Origin: Notospermus geniculatus | Lineage: Eukaryota > Nemertea > Pilidiophora > Heteronemertea > Lineidae | Direction of reading: 5' to 3' | Assembly: GCA_002633025.1 (NCBI GenBank) | Contig: NMRB01001221.1 | Location: forward strand, 112,746-176,745 | Length of the DNA: 64,000 nucleotides | Shown here: in pieces, positions 32,004-43,152 of the stretch | How the letters are laid out: each line of letters opens with the position of its first letter | Numbering within the stretch: the first letter of the stretch is position 1 | Translations under genes and position numbers: made by a program | Notes under the pieces: model-generated | Told to the model about the DNA's origin: nothing | The model's input: the letters and a program-made list of their open reading frames with translations, nothing else | Databases searched by the model: none

Positions 32004-32329
32004 CATGATGAGTGAACGAGACAAGAATTTTGCTATCGCTCATTAAAGATAATGTATCACAGGTATTTTCGCGGGCCATGAAAATCATTGTTTGGGAACG
32101 AGTATAGAATCCCCGATCAGTGCCCAAAAAAGGTCATCGATTGACGGAATAAGCCGCATTATACAATAGGATTTCCATTGTGTGCCATGGAGTAACGTCA
32201 CTTCCGATCGGGAAACTTTAGCCTCTCTTTTTAGCATCAAGTACGTAAATTATGTACAGAGTTTGGATCGTGTTGTTGACACCCTAATTTGATATTGCAC
32301 TTCTGGGATCTCTACATACTTATAAAGTG

Positions 32330-32390
32330 CTTGAGGAAGACCCCGGTTCGGTGGGGTCGAAAATTTGCGATATTCGGAGACGACTGTATA
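32330..32390 (+). repeat. Hairpin module GAGGAAGACCCC...GGGGTCGAAAATT
   Basis: A GACCCC/GGGGTC hairpin inside GAGGAAGACCCCGGTT and GTCGAAAATTTGCG, followed by TTCGGAGACGACT. The same module occurs at 34520-34575, at 43327-43382, and in both arms of 2884-3298. It is a dispersed repeat end, not a local regulator. Confidence 0.6.
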
Positions 32391-33059
32391 GTTTTACTTG
32401 TCATTTTGTGTGTTGATTTTTGTGCTGTATTTTGGACATCTACATCTAATTTGATATTGAGCGGAGGGAAATGGAATAGCATGCTTTACGAATCTTCATA
32501 AAGGCATTTACAAAAAAAAATATGTATTTAATCGAAATATGGATGATTCAAAGCATTTCTTCAATGTATCCAGCATCTTTCTTAATAAATATCATCTTTT
32601 GTGTGTAAAAATACCTAGTGTCTACATTTGTTTCTCATAACTGTCAACATCAGAAAAGATGCGATTGTTGGTAAACATTATGAGGCTGCGACTATCTGTT
32701 CCAATTTGTTAGTATGGATCGGATCCCCCCCCCCTCCCCGGCTCCGATTATAATCAACCAATTTCAACACAATGTTCACCAAGTTTCGTCATTTTTTCGT
32801 AACATGTCCCCCAGTGCTTTCAGTTTCCCAATAAACGCGATGCTACATGTATGAGAAAATTCTGACAATAGACACGGCCTAGAATGGTTATTGTTGGGTT
32901 AGTTGCCACTTAATCCGTGAGGAGGGAAACAATAAGAAAAACACAGAAATACGGGGAACACTGATCGACGTTACACCGGTCCACATGCCAAATGCTTGGC
33001 TTCACCATCGGAGGACCCCCACAAACCAGGTGAAAACCACACCGCTCACCGCAAAAACG

Positions 33060-33480
33060 CGGCAGAAACCGCTATTAGTAGAAATGGGCGTACTCTCTCC
33101 TTCAATGCGGGAAAGAGGCAGCATCTCCACACCATCTGGTTCTCACCAGTCTATCTGTCCTGACGGTCATCTAGCCTGGTTCGAATCCACCACATTTCCC
33201 GTTTCTGAGGTGGTGACAGCCTCAGCCAATCATCGGGGCGCGAAGGAAAATCGACGCGGCAATCACAATCCGTGTTACAAATTCGAGCGTGAAGAGCAAA
33301 GAAAGTGTCCAACGGTGATTTGTTTCGCAAGTTCTGATTGGCTCGGAGGCGGGGTCAAGTAGGGGTTAGGTTCATTAATAATTTATGCATTAACGGAAAA
33401 GATGACACGATTCGGACAAGGCTAAAGACGGAGTTGATACGGAGTCGATAGCCTTGTTTGGACAAGATGCTCCACACAAG
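33060..33480. repeat. Interspersed repeat, intact copy
   Basis: It matches, in reverse, the interrupted copy at 12930-14310 (blocks CCTCAGCCAATCATCGG, TTCATTAATAATTTATGCAT and GCCTTGTTTGGACAAGATG). The 125-codon frame at 32985-33362 lies in it and is not considered a gene. Confidence 0.6.
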
Positions 33481-33649
33481 ACCAGTGGGAGTATTATCAG
33501 CTAAGCCGCCCAACACGGTCAAGTTTTTCACCAAGTTTTCTGAATAATATGTTCAATAAAGGCTTTTGCGAGTGCATGCATTGAAGCCGTAATAGGACCT
33601 GAATCTGAATTTTTAAAAAAAATGGATGAAAATGGGATCGCGTTCGGCG

Positions 33650-35100
33650 GCCATTACTCTAAAACTACTGTGTACCTGGTGTTACAAAAAAGAACTACAC
33701 CATGTATCAACACATCATTCGACTTCACGCCCCCTATCTTGGGTGGAGTGTACCACAGTCGACTACAGCTCTGTCATCATGCTGGAGGCGTTCAAATTAA
33801 ATAGGACCTACCTCAAGAGATCAATGGTCTCCCGTCGCGCTCCTATTCTTCCCAAAGTAAAAAAGGAGGATCTACATGTACTATCCCACACATCCTGCCC
33901 ATCGTTGCTGTGTAATGTACATTGTATACATGTACATACGCCTGTGAAATTGTCAATAGACATAACCACTTGTATCTGTGCATTTAATGATAGGGCCTAC
34001 AAGACGTATTGGTAAAACAGAAGTGGTATTGATATCATTGGCGTTTTGTAGTATTGTCTATTTCACCAAAGCGACATTGAAGTACCATTCAGCGTGGAGG
34101 AGTACCAATTTGATATTGCTGACCAATACGTACATGTACATAGGCCTACAGATGACATCTGATGGATCGTAGGCCTATACGATGACAAAACATTCGAACA
34201 GCAGGCCTAATGATTTTATTTGAAATCAGTAATTTGAAATCATTGGGAACTTACGCATTCCTGGCCATGCCCAGTCATCTGCGCGAAGGGTTCAGCAAAG
34301 TAAAAGTACCCCCCCCCCCAAATATGCAGTTTTTCTGACAATGCACCATTACTGACAACATACCCCTGGTGTGTGTTGTCAGTAACGGTGCATTGTCAGT
34401 AAACGCCATATTTTGGGGGGGCCTTTGGGACCTTCGACTTGCTGAACCGATCGCGCCAGGTCCCAGGGCCCATAAAACATCTTAAGTGAAAACTTCCCAT
34501 TAATCTTTTGATATAGCGCCTGAGGAAGACCCCCATTGGGGTCGAAAATTTGCGAAATATTCGGAGACGACTTTCCGATTTATTGTATACTGTGAATCTT
34601 TTGTTTGGTACAATATTGTACATGTGTACATATTAAGGAAAAAGTTTCACTTAAGAATCTTTTATGCATACGGGCCCTGACCGTGTGTTCTTGGCACAAG
34701 ATTTGATAAATCTAGCAGCTATTCATTTCAAACACATTTGGCTTTCAAAATGAGTACAGTGGAACCCCGGTCGGGGTACTCAACAAAGGTACTGTACATC
34801 CATTAATTTGAACAATTTCACGAACCGACGGCTAAGATACCTCTCGTGAACGTATGATTTTAAAACATATAACTCAGCAACGAATGTTACATGTAGAAAG
34901 TGAGATGAAATGGATTTCTTGTTTGAAAACAAGTGCCAACTTCAGTGAAGAGTTCGCACCTGTCCCAAATTGAATAATTGGCTTTTCAAATTGGGATGAG
35001 ACTGTCATCAAGCAAACAACATCTCCAGTTTTGGCATTATGGGCAGTATTTCCCAAAATTCAATCCAGACAGAACACTGGGAGAGGGTTCTGGAAGAGGT
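33650..35100 (+). repeat. Upstream part of the neurotrophin tandem duplication unit (copy A)
   Basis: Blocks such as TACCTGGTGTTA, GATCAATGGTCTC, TTGCTGTGTAATGTAC, TTTCACCAAAGCG and GTTCGCACCTGTCCCAAA recur in the same order at 37540-39120 before neurotrophin B. The copied unit therefore includes at least 1.5 kb of upstream DNA. Copy A carries a foldback (34309-34431) and the hairpin module (34520-34575) that copy B lacks. Confidence 0.6.
34309..34431. mobile_element. Foldback element with poly-C / poly-G ends
   Basis: CCCAAATATGCAG with GACAATGCACCATTACTGAC at the left pairs with GTCAGTAACGGTGCATTGTC and CCATATTTTGGGGGGG at the right. Confidence 0.6.
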
Positions 35101-35281
35101 GCAGTTATGACGTCATCAGGTTTTAGGCCAATCAGATGATGGTAACATGGGAGCAGCATGGGAAGATAAATTGTCCTCCAGACGGTGAATTTTTCACACC
35201 CTTTTGTTCTGCAAACGGGATTGTACTATCTGCGTTCACGTTCATCCTGAAGTTTTGCTTTGATATCCTACGTCATTGGAG
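35101..35281 (+). promoter_or_regulatory. Neurotrophin A proximal promoter: CRE plus CCAAT
   Basis: A perfect CRE, TGACGTCA, is at 35108-35115 and CCAAT is at 35128-35132, followed by GATAAATTG and a CACACCCTTTTGTTCTGCAA block up to the ATG. The order, and the 20-bp CRE-to-CCAAT start spacing, are the same before neurotrophins B and C. CREB/ATF binding is established for TGACGTCA sites and NF-Y for CCAAT. Their use here is inferred from conservation. Confidence 0.7.
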
Positions 35282-36231
35282 ATGAAGATGGCTTATGTAA
35301 GTAATGATACATTCATCAGACGTCCGCAATTTTACTGATGTACCGTCCACCTCATACGAACGCTGCACGAAAGTATTCCGTGAGCAGATAACTGATTTCA
35401 CCATTCGCATTGAGATATTGTACGTGTACGTGCTGAGGCATATGCCACACTCTGCGTTGCTCTTGTCTTTGAAACGTGCTGTTTTCTCCCTTTAAAATGT
35501 TCTTTTCTTCGTCAGTTTTTCTTCGATCGAACTTAACTTTGTTTAAAATACAACATACGTTTCTTCATTTTATTTCATTTCTCTACTTTCAGGCTAAGCA
35601 TTTGACTTTGGTCATGGTGGTCTTGGCAGTGACAGCAGTCCGTACGGATGCGACGTCACTTCGCAGCCGCGAAGAACCAGACTCAGGCCCGCAGCACAGT
35701 GGGCATTACGTTCCACCGCAGTATTCATCACCAAGAGTCGTTTTTTCGGCCCAGAAGCCAACACATAACTTAGAAGGGAGTGATGAGGCTGCTCTGCAAA
35801 ATATTAATGAAGCTTCTCCACTTGGTCGAAATACACCGCGCAGGCGAATGCGACGTCAAGTACATGTAAATACGTCTTATTCAACACGCCCGCCAGACGG
35901 CATTAATCCCGAGTTATATGGTACTTTTCATGTTGCTTCCTGTCCTTCACACACCCATTGGACCACGTTAGACCAGGCTGAGGACAATTTTGGTAACACC
36001 GTGAGGATAGAGCAGTTCATAGAAAGTGCAGAAGTTCGCGTGACGCAGTACTTTTATGAAACCTACTGCCGTAGCACCAGTGTGCCTTGCGGAGGCGTTG
36101 ATACGTCGCGGTACAAATCGTTCTGTTACACAACAAAGAGTATGGTGTGGGCCAAAGTGAGAAGAAGGGTGACAGGATGGAATCAAATTGTATTAAGGAC
36201 CGGGTGTACCTGTGCGTACGCTACACTCTAA
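35282..36231 (+). CDS. Neurotrophin precursor A
   Basis: A secreted growth factor precursor of about 217 residues. Exon 1 (35282-35296) encodes only MKMAY and ends at a GTAAGT donor. Exon 2 (35593-36231) joins in phase 0 and completes the signal peptide (HLTLVMVVLAVTAVRTDATS). The pro-region has the block PPQYSSPRVVFSAQKPTH shared with B and C. A dibasic cluster, PRRRMRRQ, fits furin-type cleavage. The mature part has all six knot cysteines: ASC, ETYC, PCGG, SFC and the GCTC pair. QYFYETYC and VWAKV follow the vertebrate QYFFETKC...FVKAL pattern. Neurotrophins act as dimers on Trk and p75-type receptors in vertebrates. The C-terminus stops soon after the last cysteine pair (AYATL). AATAAA lies at 36779. 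Confidence 0.88.
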
Positions 36232-36778
36232 ATTCAAAAGGTTTGATTAGACACCACTCCATGAAATAGTGAGAAATTCACCCTTTTGGTCGTGAAAATT
36301 TATTAACTTTGGAGTGAATTTGGAGTGGGAATCATTGAGTGAGTTTTCACCAATCTCATTCCATGCAATTTTATAAAGAGTGGGAAAGCAGCAAAGGAAA
36401 CTTTTGGACCCTATACATGTACATGTACTTCCTCAGTTCCATGTATTAACGATAAAGAAGGCTAGCAATGAACCGAAATCGCAGTGCCGTTATGCAAAAA
36501 AGTCCCAAATTATTGTGAGCAGAGTCTACATGTATAGTGCTTTTCATGTACTTACATTGATAAACGGATAAAACGCCAAGGCCGCAGTGGGCCTCTACGT
36601 ATTTTACATGACGGGTCAACAGGCCTCACAGTATACATGTATTAACATCTTTGTCATAATATCATGGTGTACCTGTATTGTTTGACAACAGTGCCACTGT
36701 GCAGTTTTATGGTAATCGATGTAAACAAATCTCAATGTGCCTGTCTTTGCATTGCTACCATTGTATAATTCCTGTTCC

Positions 36779-36784
36779 AATAAA
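36779..36784 (+). terminator. Poly(A) signal of neurotrophin A
   Basis: AATAAA follows a 3' UTR block (ATCGATGTAAACAAATCTCA, then ATGTGCCTG) that is also present upstream of AATAAA in neurotrophin C (46815). Confidence 0.55.
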
Positions 36785-36839
36785 GTTTGTTTCAAACTAT
36801 CAAAAATCACACAAATCATGATTCACATTTATTTATTTT

Positions 36840-38580
36840 ATTTGTTTATTTACTCTGCCTACATATTTTTATTCATGTAAGTACATTGCTGAATTTGCCA
36901 GATGGTGCAGAGAACAAATAAATAACCTCAACCGCAAATTCAGCATGATTAGGGCTTCAACTTGGCTTTACAAATGGCCGTCAGTAAGAGACTTTTCCCC
37001 GCCCACCTGCTACTCCGCAATATTATTTTCGTCCTGGGTTGCACCGTACCCTTGACACAGATGAACTATGGAACTACGCATTCCTCTTGCAGGTGTGAAG
37101 ACGTATTCTAAATTGCTTCTTGATAAGTCAAAGGGAATGGCTGCCTGCTCTAGTGTCACCACTTGGTCTATATCACGTGGTACGGTGTGGACTAACAGGT
37201 TAGGATAGGGCAAGTGGAGACGTCAGCATGCGGCGGTTCTTCCCTGACATCTTCAGCGTGGTCCGCCTGAGGGTAAACAGAAAATCACGAAATCGAGAAC
37301 TGCCAAGTTTGAGTAGCCCTATTGTGCATGCGTTTGGGCCTAACCCCCCCCCCCTGCATTGTTTATCACAGGGTCGTGGTCTCTCTAGAGTCCTATTCAA
37401 TGGTGCCGCCTGCTTCGTAATCTATTGTTGGGGAACATCACATATCGGGGGACATTAGATTCTATTACACCTGGTTCCAGTCTACTGCGGAATCCGCTAT
37501 TAGTGGAGACAAGCCTTTCCTCCACTACTATGTTGGACTTACCTGGTGTTAAAAAAATAAAAAATAAATAAATAAAATTAAAATAAAAAAATAAAATAAA
37601 AAAATAACCACACGTATTACATCAATCGACGTTTCTGCCCGATCTTGTGTGAAGTATACCGTACGACCACAGCTCTGCCCTGGGGTTCAAATGAAATGAA
37701 ATGTACGACCTCCCTCAGTAGATCAATGGTCTCAATCCTGTCGCGCTCCTTTCTTTCGCAAGGTAAAAAAGAGGAAAATTCACTAATAATTCGACACATC
37801 GTGCACATCGTTGCTATGTACATGTAATGTAGGCCTACGAAACTGAGAATACGATATCATTCCTCTGTGCATAGGGCCTACAAGAGGTTTAATATCGATT
37901 GTGGCGTTTTGCTGTATTGTCTATTTCACCAAAGCGGCACTGAAGTACCATTCATCGCGAAGAAGTTTCCAATTTGATCAATACACATGTGCCGATGTTA
38001 TCTGACGGAGGTATCGTAGGTGTATACAATGTGAAACCTGCAGGTGTCATGGATTCAAGCACTTTCAAGATTTTTCTGCAGATATCGGTAATTTGCAGTC
38101 GTTGGGAACTTAATATGCATTCTCGGCACAAGACTTGATAAATTCAGTAGCTATTTGAAATACCTTCCGAATGGGGATCCAAGAAAGATAGGCTACTCTA
38201 AACTCCACTTGCCTGTCCTATTCCTGAACTCGGACAAAATGACCAAATCCTAAGTTGAAGATAACGGGGTGGGGGTATGGTCAGAAAGAGTAATGTCCTG
38301 TCCACTTGCTTGTCCCACTCCGAGCCTAGCAAGAGGATTTAATCATTTTTTTCGAGTTCATGAATGGGGCAGGTAAAGTGGGAGTTTAGAGAACATCCAT
38401 TGGCAAGTGGGTATTACATCAGCGTTTGCTGGTAAAAGAAAATTTGAAAACAGGATGACCCTTCTTCTGCCGAGGCAGAGCAAACCAGCTGCGGCTGCAT
38501 TTCTCCGAAAAAAAGATCTCCAAAGAAGAGGCTGTCTCTACGTCAAATGAAATAAAGTAATGGTTGAACCAATCAAGTAC
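36840..38580. other. Intergenic DNA between neurotrophins A and B
   Basis: No gene is recognised. 37330-37470 repeats, inverted, the block at 31000-31150 (CATCACATATCGGGGGACAT). 37555-37610 is an A-rich AAATAAA low-complexity tract. From about 37520 the sequence is homologous to the region upstream of neurotrophin A. Confidence 0.55.
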
Positions 38581-38585
38581 TAAGC

Positions 38586-38819
38586 GAGGAATCCACTGCT
38601 GATTTTCTGCGTTGCGACTTGCTTTGCAATCTGCTACCTGCGATTGAATACAATCGCAAGGAATTGATACCGGTCGCCGACCGATTGCCGACTGAAATTG
38701 ACCACATCTTTGCCATTGGTGGAAATCACGTCTGGCGAGTCCACTACGACGACCGAGTGCCAGAGTTGCAAAGCAAGTCGCAACGCAAAATCAGCTTGAA
38801 AATCAATGGTGGATTCCTC
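38586..38819. mobile_element. MITE with GAGGAATCCACTGCTGATTT ends
   Basis: Left GAGGAATCCACTGCTGATTT and TTGCGACTTGCTTTGCAA pair with the inverted right end (TTGCAAAGCAAGTCGCAA, GTGGATTCCTC). It lies only in the copy upstream of neurotrophin B, so it inserted after duplication. The 110-codon frame across it is not a gene. Confidence 0.7.
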
Positions 38820-39210
38820 CTAGCTTTAGAAGTCGATATTTTCGAAGAAAACGGATCGTGCAATAAAAATACGAATAAAAATGAAGATTTTTGTAATATT
38901 ATTTTAGTAACTTTATATGATGTAAAAACAGCATTTTCCTTGGAAAGATAGCAAACTGTTCGCTAATCAGGTTGACATTTTTAGAATCTTAACTTTCTGC
39001 AGTGAAATGTTAGCAAAGTGAGGAGAAATGGATTTAATTGTATTCGAACGACGACTGCTGTGAGGACCAACGTCAGTGGAGAGTTCGCACCTGTCCCAAA
39101 ATGAATAATTGGCAATTCAAATTGGGATGAACCTCTTTGTCTAGCGTACGCACCTCTAATTTCGATATTATTGGCGGTAATTGGCAATATTCAATTCACA
39201 AAAGAGGGGT

Positions 39211-39397
39211 GCAGTTATGACATCATCGGCTTTCATGCCAATTAGAAGGTGGGGAGGGTGATGTGATGGCAAGATAAATTGCTGGGCAGTCGGGGAATTT
39301 TGTCACAGCCTGTTGTTCTGAAACGGAATTGTACTGTCTGTGTGCACGTTCGTCCTGGAATTCTACTTTGATATTCTACGTCATTGGACAGGAAGAC
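39211..39397 (+). promoter_or_regulatory. Neurotrophin B proximal promoter: CRE-like plus CCAAT
   Basis: TGACATCA (one mismatch from a CRE) at 39218-39225 and CCAAT at 39238-39242 keep the 20-bp spacing, followed by AAGATAAATTG and TGTTGTTCTG as in genes A and C. The weakened CRE fits the divergence of gene B. Confidence 0.6.
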
Positions 39398-40516
39398 ATG
39401 GCTTATGTACATGTAAGTAGAGATTTATTCATCATACGTCTGGGCCCATATTCATAAAACTACTTAAAAGTCTAAGTGCAGTATGACACTTATCCTGTCC
39501 TTTGTTCAACACAAAAGATAAGCATAAAACTCTTGACTTGAGTATGTTTATGAATATGGAGCCAGAATTCTTCAGGATGGCAAAAGTCAGGAAAGCAAGA
39601 CGTTTGCTGACAGGAATGTCCTGCCACCTGCAACTCATCGACATAAATGTAACTAGAGATCTTGTCAACTGGACAAACTGAACTCGTCACAGAGATGTGC
39701 GACTCGCCATGACACGTACAAGTAAATCGTCTCATGAATGACGTAACTCGTCAGACAGACTAAAGCATCTCGTCAATATTCGCAGACAAGTTGCAGTGAC
39801 AAGAATTTTTTAAGTGTCGTTATCTCTATTTTCAGGCTAAGCATTGGACTTTGGTCATGATGGTCTTGGCAGTTACAGCACTTTGTATGGAGGCGACGTC
39901 ATTTCGCAGCCCCAAAGAACCAGATTTAGGCTCGCAACAGACTGGGCATTACGTTCCACCGCAGTATTCATCACCAAGAGTCGTGTTTTCGGCCAAGAAG
40001 CCAACACATAGGCCTAACTTAGGACATTTTAATTACAATACCGATGAGGCTGCTCCGCAATATATGCCTGAAGCTTCTCCATTTGGCCGACATAGGCCTC
40101 ACAGGCTTCCAAGCACAAGCCCGCCTCGTTGTCGACGTCCTAGATGTCGGAAGGCCTGCCGTATGCGAGGTCGTTGGAATCTCGTGGAGGGGCCCTGGGC
40201 TAAGGATGAGCTTGGATTGCCGTTCGTGAAAGTAGCAACTAAACTTCCAACTCCTAATGGTAATAGTCAGCTGTTCCAGTACTTTTATGAACGCTATTGC
40301 TTATACGAGGGGGAGCCATGCCGTGGAATTGATCGTGCCAGATATCAATCTTCATGTCGCACAATATATACGAAAGTGAACGCCTTTGCATATAGAACAC
40401 CGGGGAATGAGGGCACGGGGTTTTGGACTAAAATAAAAATAAGGGACTATTGTGGCTGTATGGTAAAAAGAAGATCCCCTCGGAAGCCGAGACTTCTCCG
40501 GTCACCAAAGACGTAG
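39398..40516 (+). CDS. Neurotrophin precursor B (divergent)
   Basis: Exon 1 (39398-39412, MAYVH, GTAAGT donor) joins exon 2 (39836-40516) in phase 0, for about 231 residues. The signal peptide is HWTLVMMVLAVTALCMEATS and the pro-block PPQYSSPRVVFSAKKPTH is kept. The six knot cysteines are present: KAC, ERYC, PCRG, SSC and YCGC. QYFYERYC and GIDRARYQSSC are clearly neurotrophin-like. Odd points: the processing region is an arginine/cysteine-rich stretch, RCRRPRCRKACRMRGRW, with two extra cysteines and no gap before the first knot cysteine; the loop NAFAYRTPGNEGTGFWTK is longer; and a basic tail (KRRSPRKPRLLRSPKT) follows. This suggests altered processing or heparin/matrix binding; both are inference. 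Confidence 0.85.
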
Positions 40517-40670
40517 AGCCCGTGTGAACGTGGAAAAAGTCGCCCGGAGTCAAAGTCCGGATGCTGTTGTCCGAGTGGTTTTGGGAGTCGAAAACTCCCA
40601 AAACGGAGTAGTTGCGCCTTTCTGCATCCATTTACATGTAGCACCATATGCATATTGGCGGTTATCCGCA

Positions 40671-40676
40671 AATAAA
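40671..40676 (+). terminator. Poly(A) signal of neurotrophin B
   Basis: AATAAA at 40671 and a second at 40688-40693, 155-175 bp after the stop codon. Confidence 0.5.
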
Positions 40677-40734
40677 GACGTTACAAAATAAAGTTACATG
40701 TATCTCGATAGGCGTCGCCAATTTAGAAAACATT

Positions 40735-40845
40735 TGCTCCCTGAGGAGAAAATATTTCCTCCTCGGGGAGCAAATGTTTTCTCCTCGGGGAGAAAATATT
40801 TACTCCTCGGGAAAAAAATGTTTCCTCCTCGGGGAGAAAATTCGA
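40735..40845 (+). repeat. Short tandem array of CTCCTCGGGGAGAAAATATT
   Basis: Four to five units of about 22 bp, each with the near-palindrome CTCCTCGGGGAG and an AAAATRTTT spacer. Low-complexity repeat beside the neurotrophin B 3' end. Confidence 0.7.
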
Positions 40846-40899
40846 ACAGAAAAATTAATTACATGTATATTTTTAAAAAAATAATCAATGATACTTTCT

Positions 40900-42960
40900 A
40901 GCCACCGTATCCGTGAGAATCATTTGGACGTGATGTTATTCAGCAACATCAAAAAATTCAGCGAGTTTGTCAGCGAATCGAGAAAATTTTATAGCCGCCA
41001 TTTTGGGATATGACCAAGACGGGATAGAAGCTTTGCTGTGATTGGCTGGATTCGGCGGAGTCCAGTGCTCCGCTGCTTCCCCAACGAAATGGCATGGATG
41101 TCGCCAGGGTCTGAACCAAGCGCGAGAAGGGGAGCCGGTTGGTGAAGACCCAGGGTGCGAGGATGTGCACGTACAGGCCGCGGCGGTTTTCAGCAGCCTG
41201 TGAAAACTGTGATGGAATTGGCCAGTTTGCGGAGGCTGCACTGAATCGGCTATATCACTCTGGTGTAGCCGGATAAAATTATCGATTATTACTCACAAAA
41301 ATTAGAATGTGAGGTACTGCCTGTTCGTGGTTTTTATTTTATTCATCTTGCGTCGCCACATGTCAATATGGAGAGAGAACTGCATGCTGACGTGCCTATA
41401 TAGAACTGTTTCCGCAACCTCGGGAGGAAAACCAGTGTCCGACAGACGTTGTCTTAGATAAGATTGACATGAAGTTAAACACAGGTTTATAGATCAGCAG
41501 TACCAATGACGAACAAGATATGATACGTTCGCTGGAAGGAGCCGGTGTGAAAGGAATCCAAGTCCCCCTGGAATCAAAGTCCCGTCTTATTGATCAGCGA
41601 GGGATTAGAATATATGGCCAGAGAGATAGGGTGATATTCTCAGATATCGCCACCTAGCGTCAAGTTTTGTGGTACAGCAGAGATCTGGCCCCCTCCGCGA
41701 AGAAATGCTATGATCGTGATAGCACGTTTCAGTGTAGTCGTGGTTCTACACATTTGTATAAATCTCATCGCAGATGGATTTTTTTTGTTGTAATCAAGAA
41801 AATTAATCTCTGCCTCAACCGTTAATTTCATTACAGCACATCATCATCATATTTACCGACGAGATGGCTTTAGTCAGAAACTGATATTTTACAACAGCAT
41901 AAAGCAGCGTGGTAAGATAATGACCTGAGTGACATATTGTCTTCAATTTCATGTGTAAAACTACACCAGCTATATCTTTCCTCGCATGGCAAGTGATCAC
42001 CAATTAGGTTCTCGGAAATTCTAAATCGCTTTCATGATTTTTTTCGAAATATTTCACTCGCAGATGACATTAATTATTCAGTCTGCTTTTTCTGCAGCTC
42101 ATGCAGTCTCTCGCTATTGTTACATATTCGGCTATAGAGAGTGCCAAAAATCGGCCAGCTAACGTTAACACTGTTGATAAAATTAATGGAGCTGATAGAC
42201 AAATAAAAAGCGTTAACATTCGTGTTAACGACGGAGTAAGACCGAGAGAGTTGTGGTGCATCGTGATTTTAAAAAAAAATTTTTTTTATTCAAGATGCAC
42301 CATAATTTAAAAATTCCACTTCGTATCTATGACGTGGAAACGAAAAATAAATTTCAAAGTTTAATATACACCCGTAACTCCATCGGTCTTACTTGACATG
42401 CCAAAAAGACGCTCTATCTCATGAGATCCATTTGATCATGGAAATGAACTAAAAATTCGTATTTCGTACTACATGTACATGTAAGTGTTTCGTCAGGTTT
42501 GCGGAACCTCACTATTAACTCCTAATCACAATGACGACCATTTTAGAACTAGTTGACCTCCATTTCTATCGGGGTTGAACAAACCTGCCGCGCCTGCACT
42601 TGCACCAACATGGGTGTCCAAAGAAGAGGCTGTTCACACTTCAAATTGAGTTTAATAGTGCTTTTATTCGGAAAGACAAACTCCTTAGTATTTATAGTAG
42701 TATAGACATCAACCCATATCACCTTTATAATAAACTGTTTGGTTAACCTACCTTTTTATGGATATTAGCAAAGTGAGCAGCGGTGAGTTTTCCTAGAAAG
42801 GCATCCAGTGACGTGATGACTGCTGCCAGAAAGACCAATGGTTCCCATACTATTACATGAATAATTCATGAATTAGATATTTGAGCGAGACTCATCGTTC
42901 TCTGTATCTCCACTCTCATGTCAATGATCATTCGGAAACATAACACTGGTAGGGGGTTTA
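40900..42960. other. Intergenic DNA between neurotrophins B and C
   Basis: Nothing coding is recognised. The reverse frame 40936-41241 has biased composition only. 42600-42960 contains patches resembling the region upstream of neurotrophins A and B (CCAAAGAAGAGGCTGTT, GAATAATTCATGAATTAGAT). Confidence 0.5.
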
Positions 42961-42966
42961 GAAGGG

Positions 42967-43152
42967 GTGCGGTTATGACGTCATTAGGATTTACGCCAAT
43001 CAGATGACGGCGAGACGGGGGTGTGAGGGTACGATAAATTGCCGGCTAGTCAATGAATTTCATCACACCCTTTTGTTCTGCAAACGGGACTGTACACTCT
43101 GTGAACACGTATTTCCATATTTGGAAAAAAGTTATTGATGTCGTTGGAGAAG
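42967..43152 (+). promoter_or_regulatory. Neurotrophin C proximal promoter: CRE plus CCAAT
   Basis: A perfect TGACGTCA at 42976-42983 and CCAAT at 42996-43000 (20-bp spacing), then GATAAATTG and CACACCCTTTTGTTCTGCAA, identical to gene A over 20 bases. The CRE lies 177 bp before the ATG, against 174 in A and 180 in B. Confidence 0.7.

Noticed and set aside
32985-33362. 125-codon frame
   Set aside because: It lies across an interspersed repeat with a second copy at 12930-14310.
36410-36430. ACATGTACATGTA palindromes as regulatory sites
   Set aside because: The word occurs throughout the window in genes, introns and repeats, so it is base-composition texture rather than a specific site.
38619-38951. 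110-codon frame upstream of neurotrophin B
   Set aside because: Most of it is the MITE 38586-38819, which is absent from the paralogous region of neurotrophin A.
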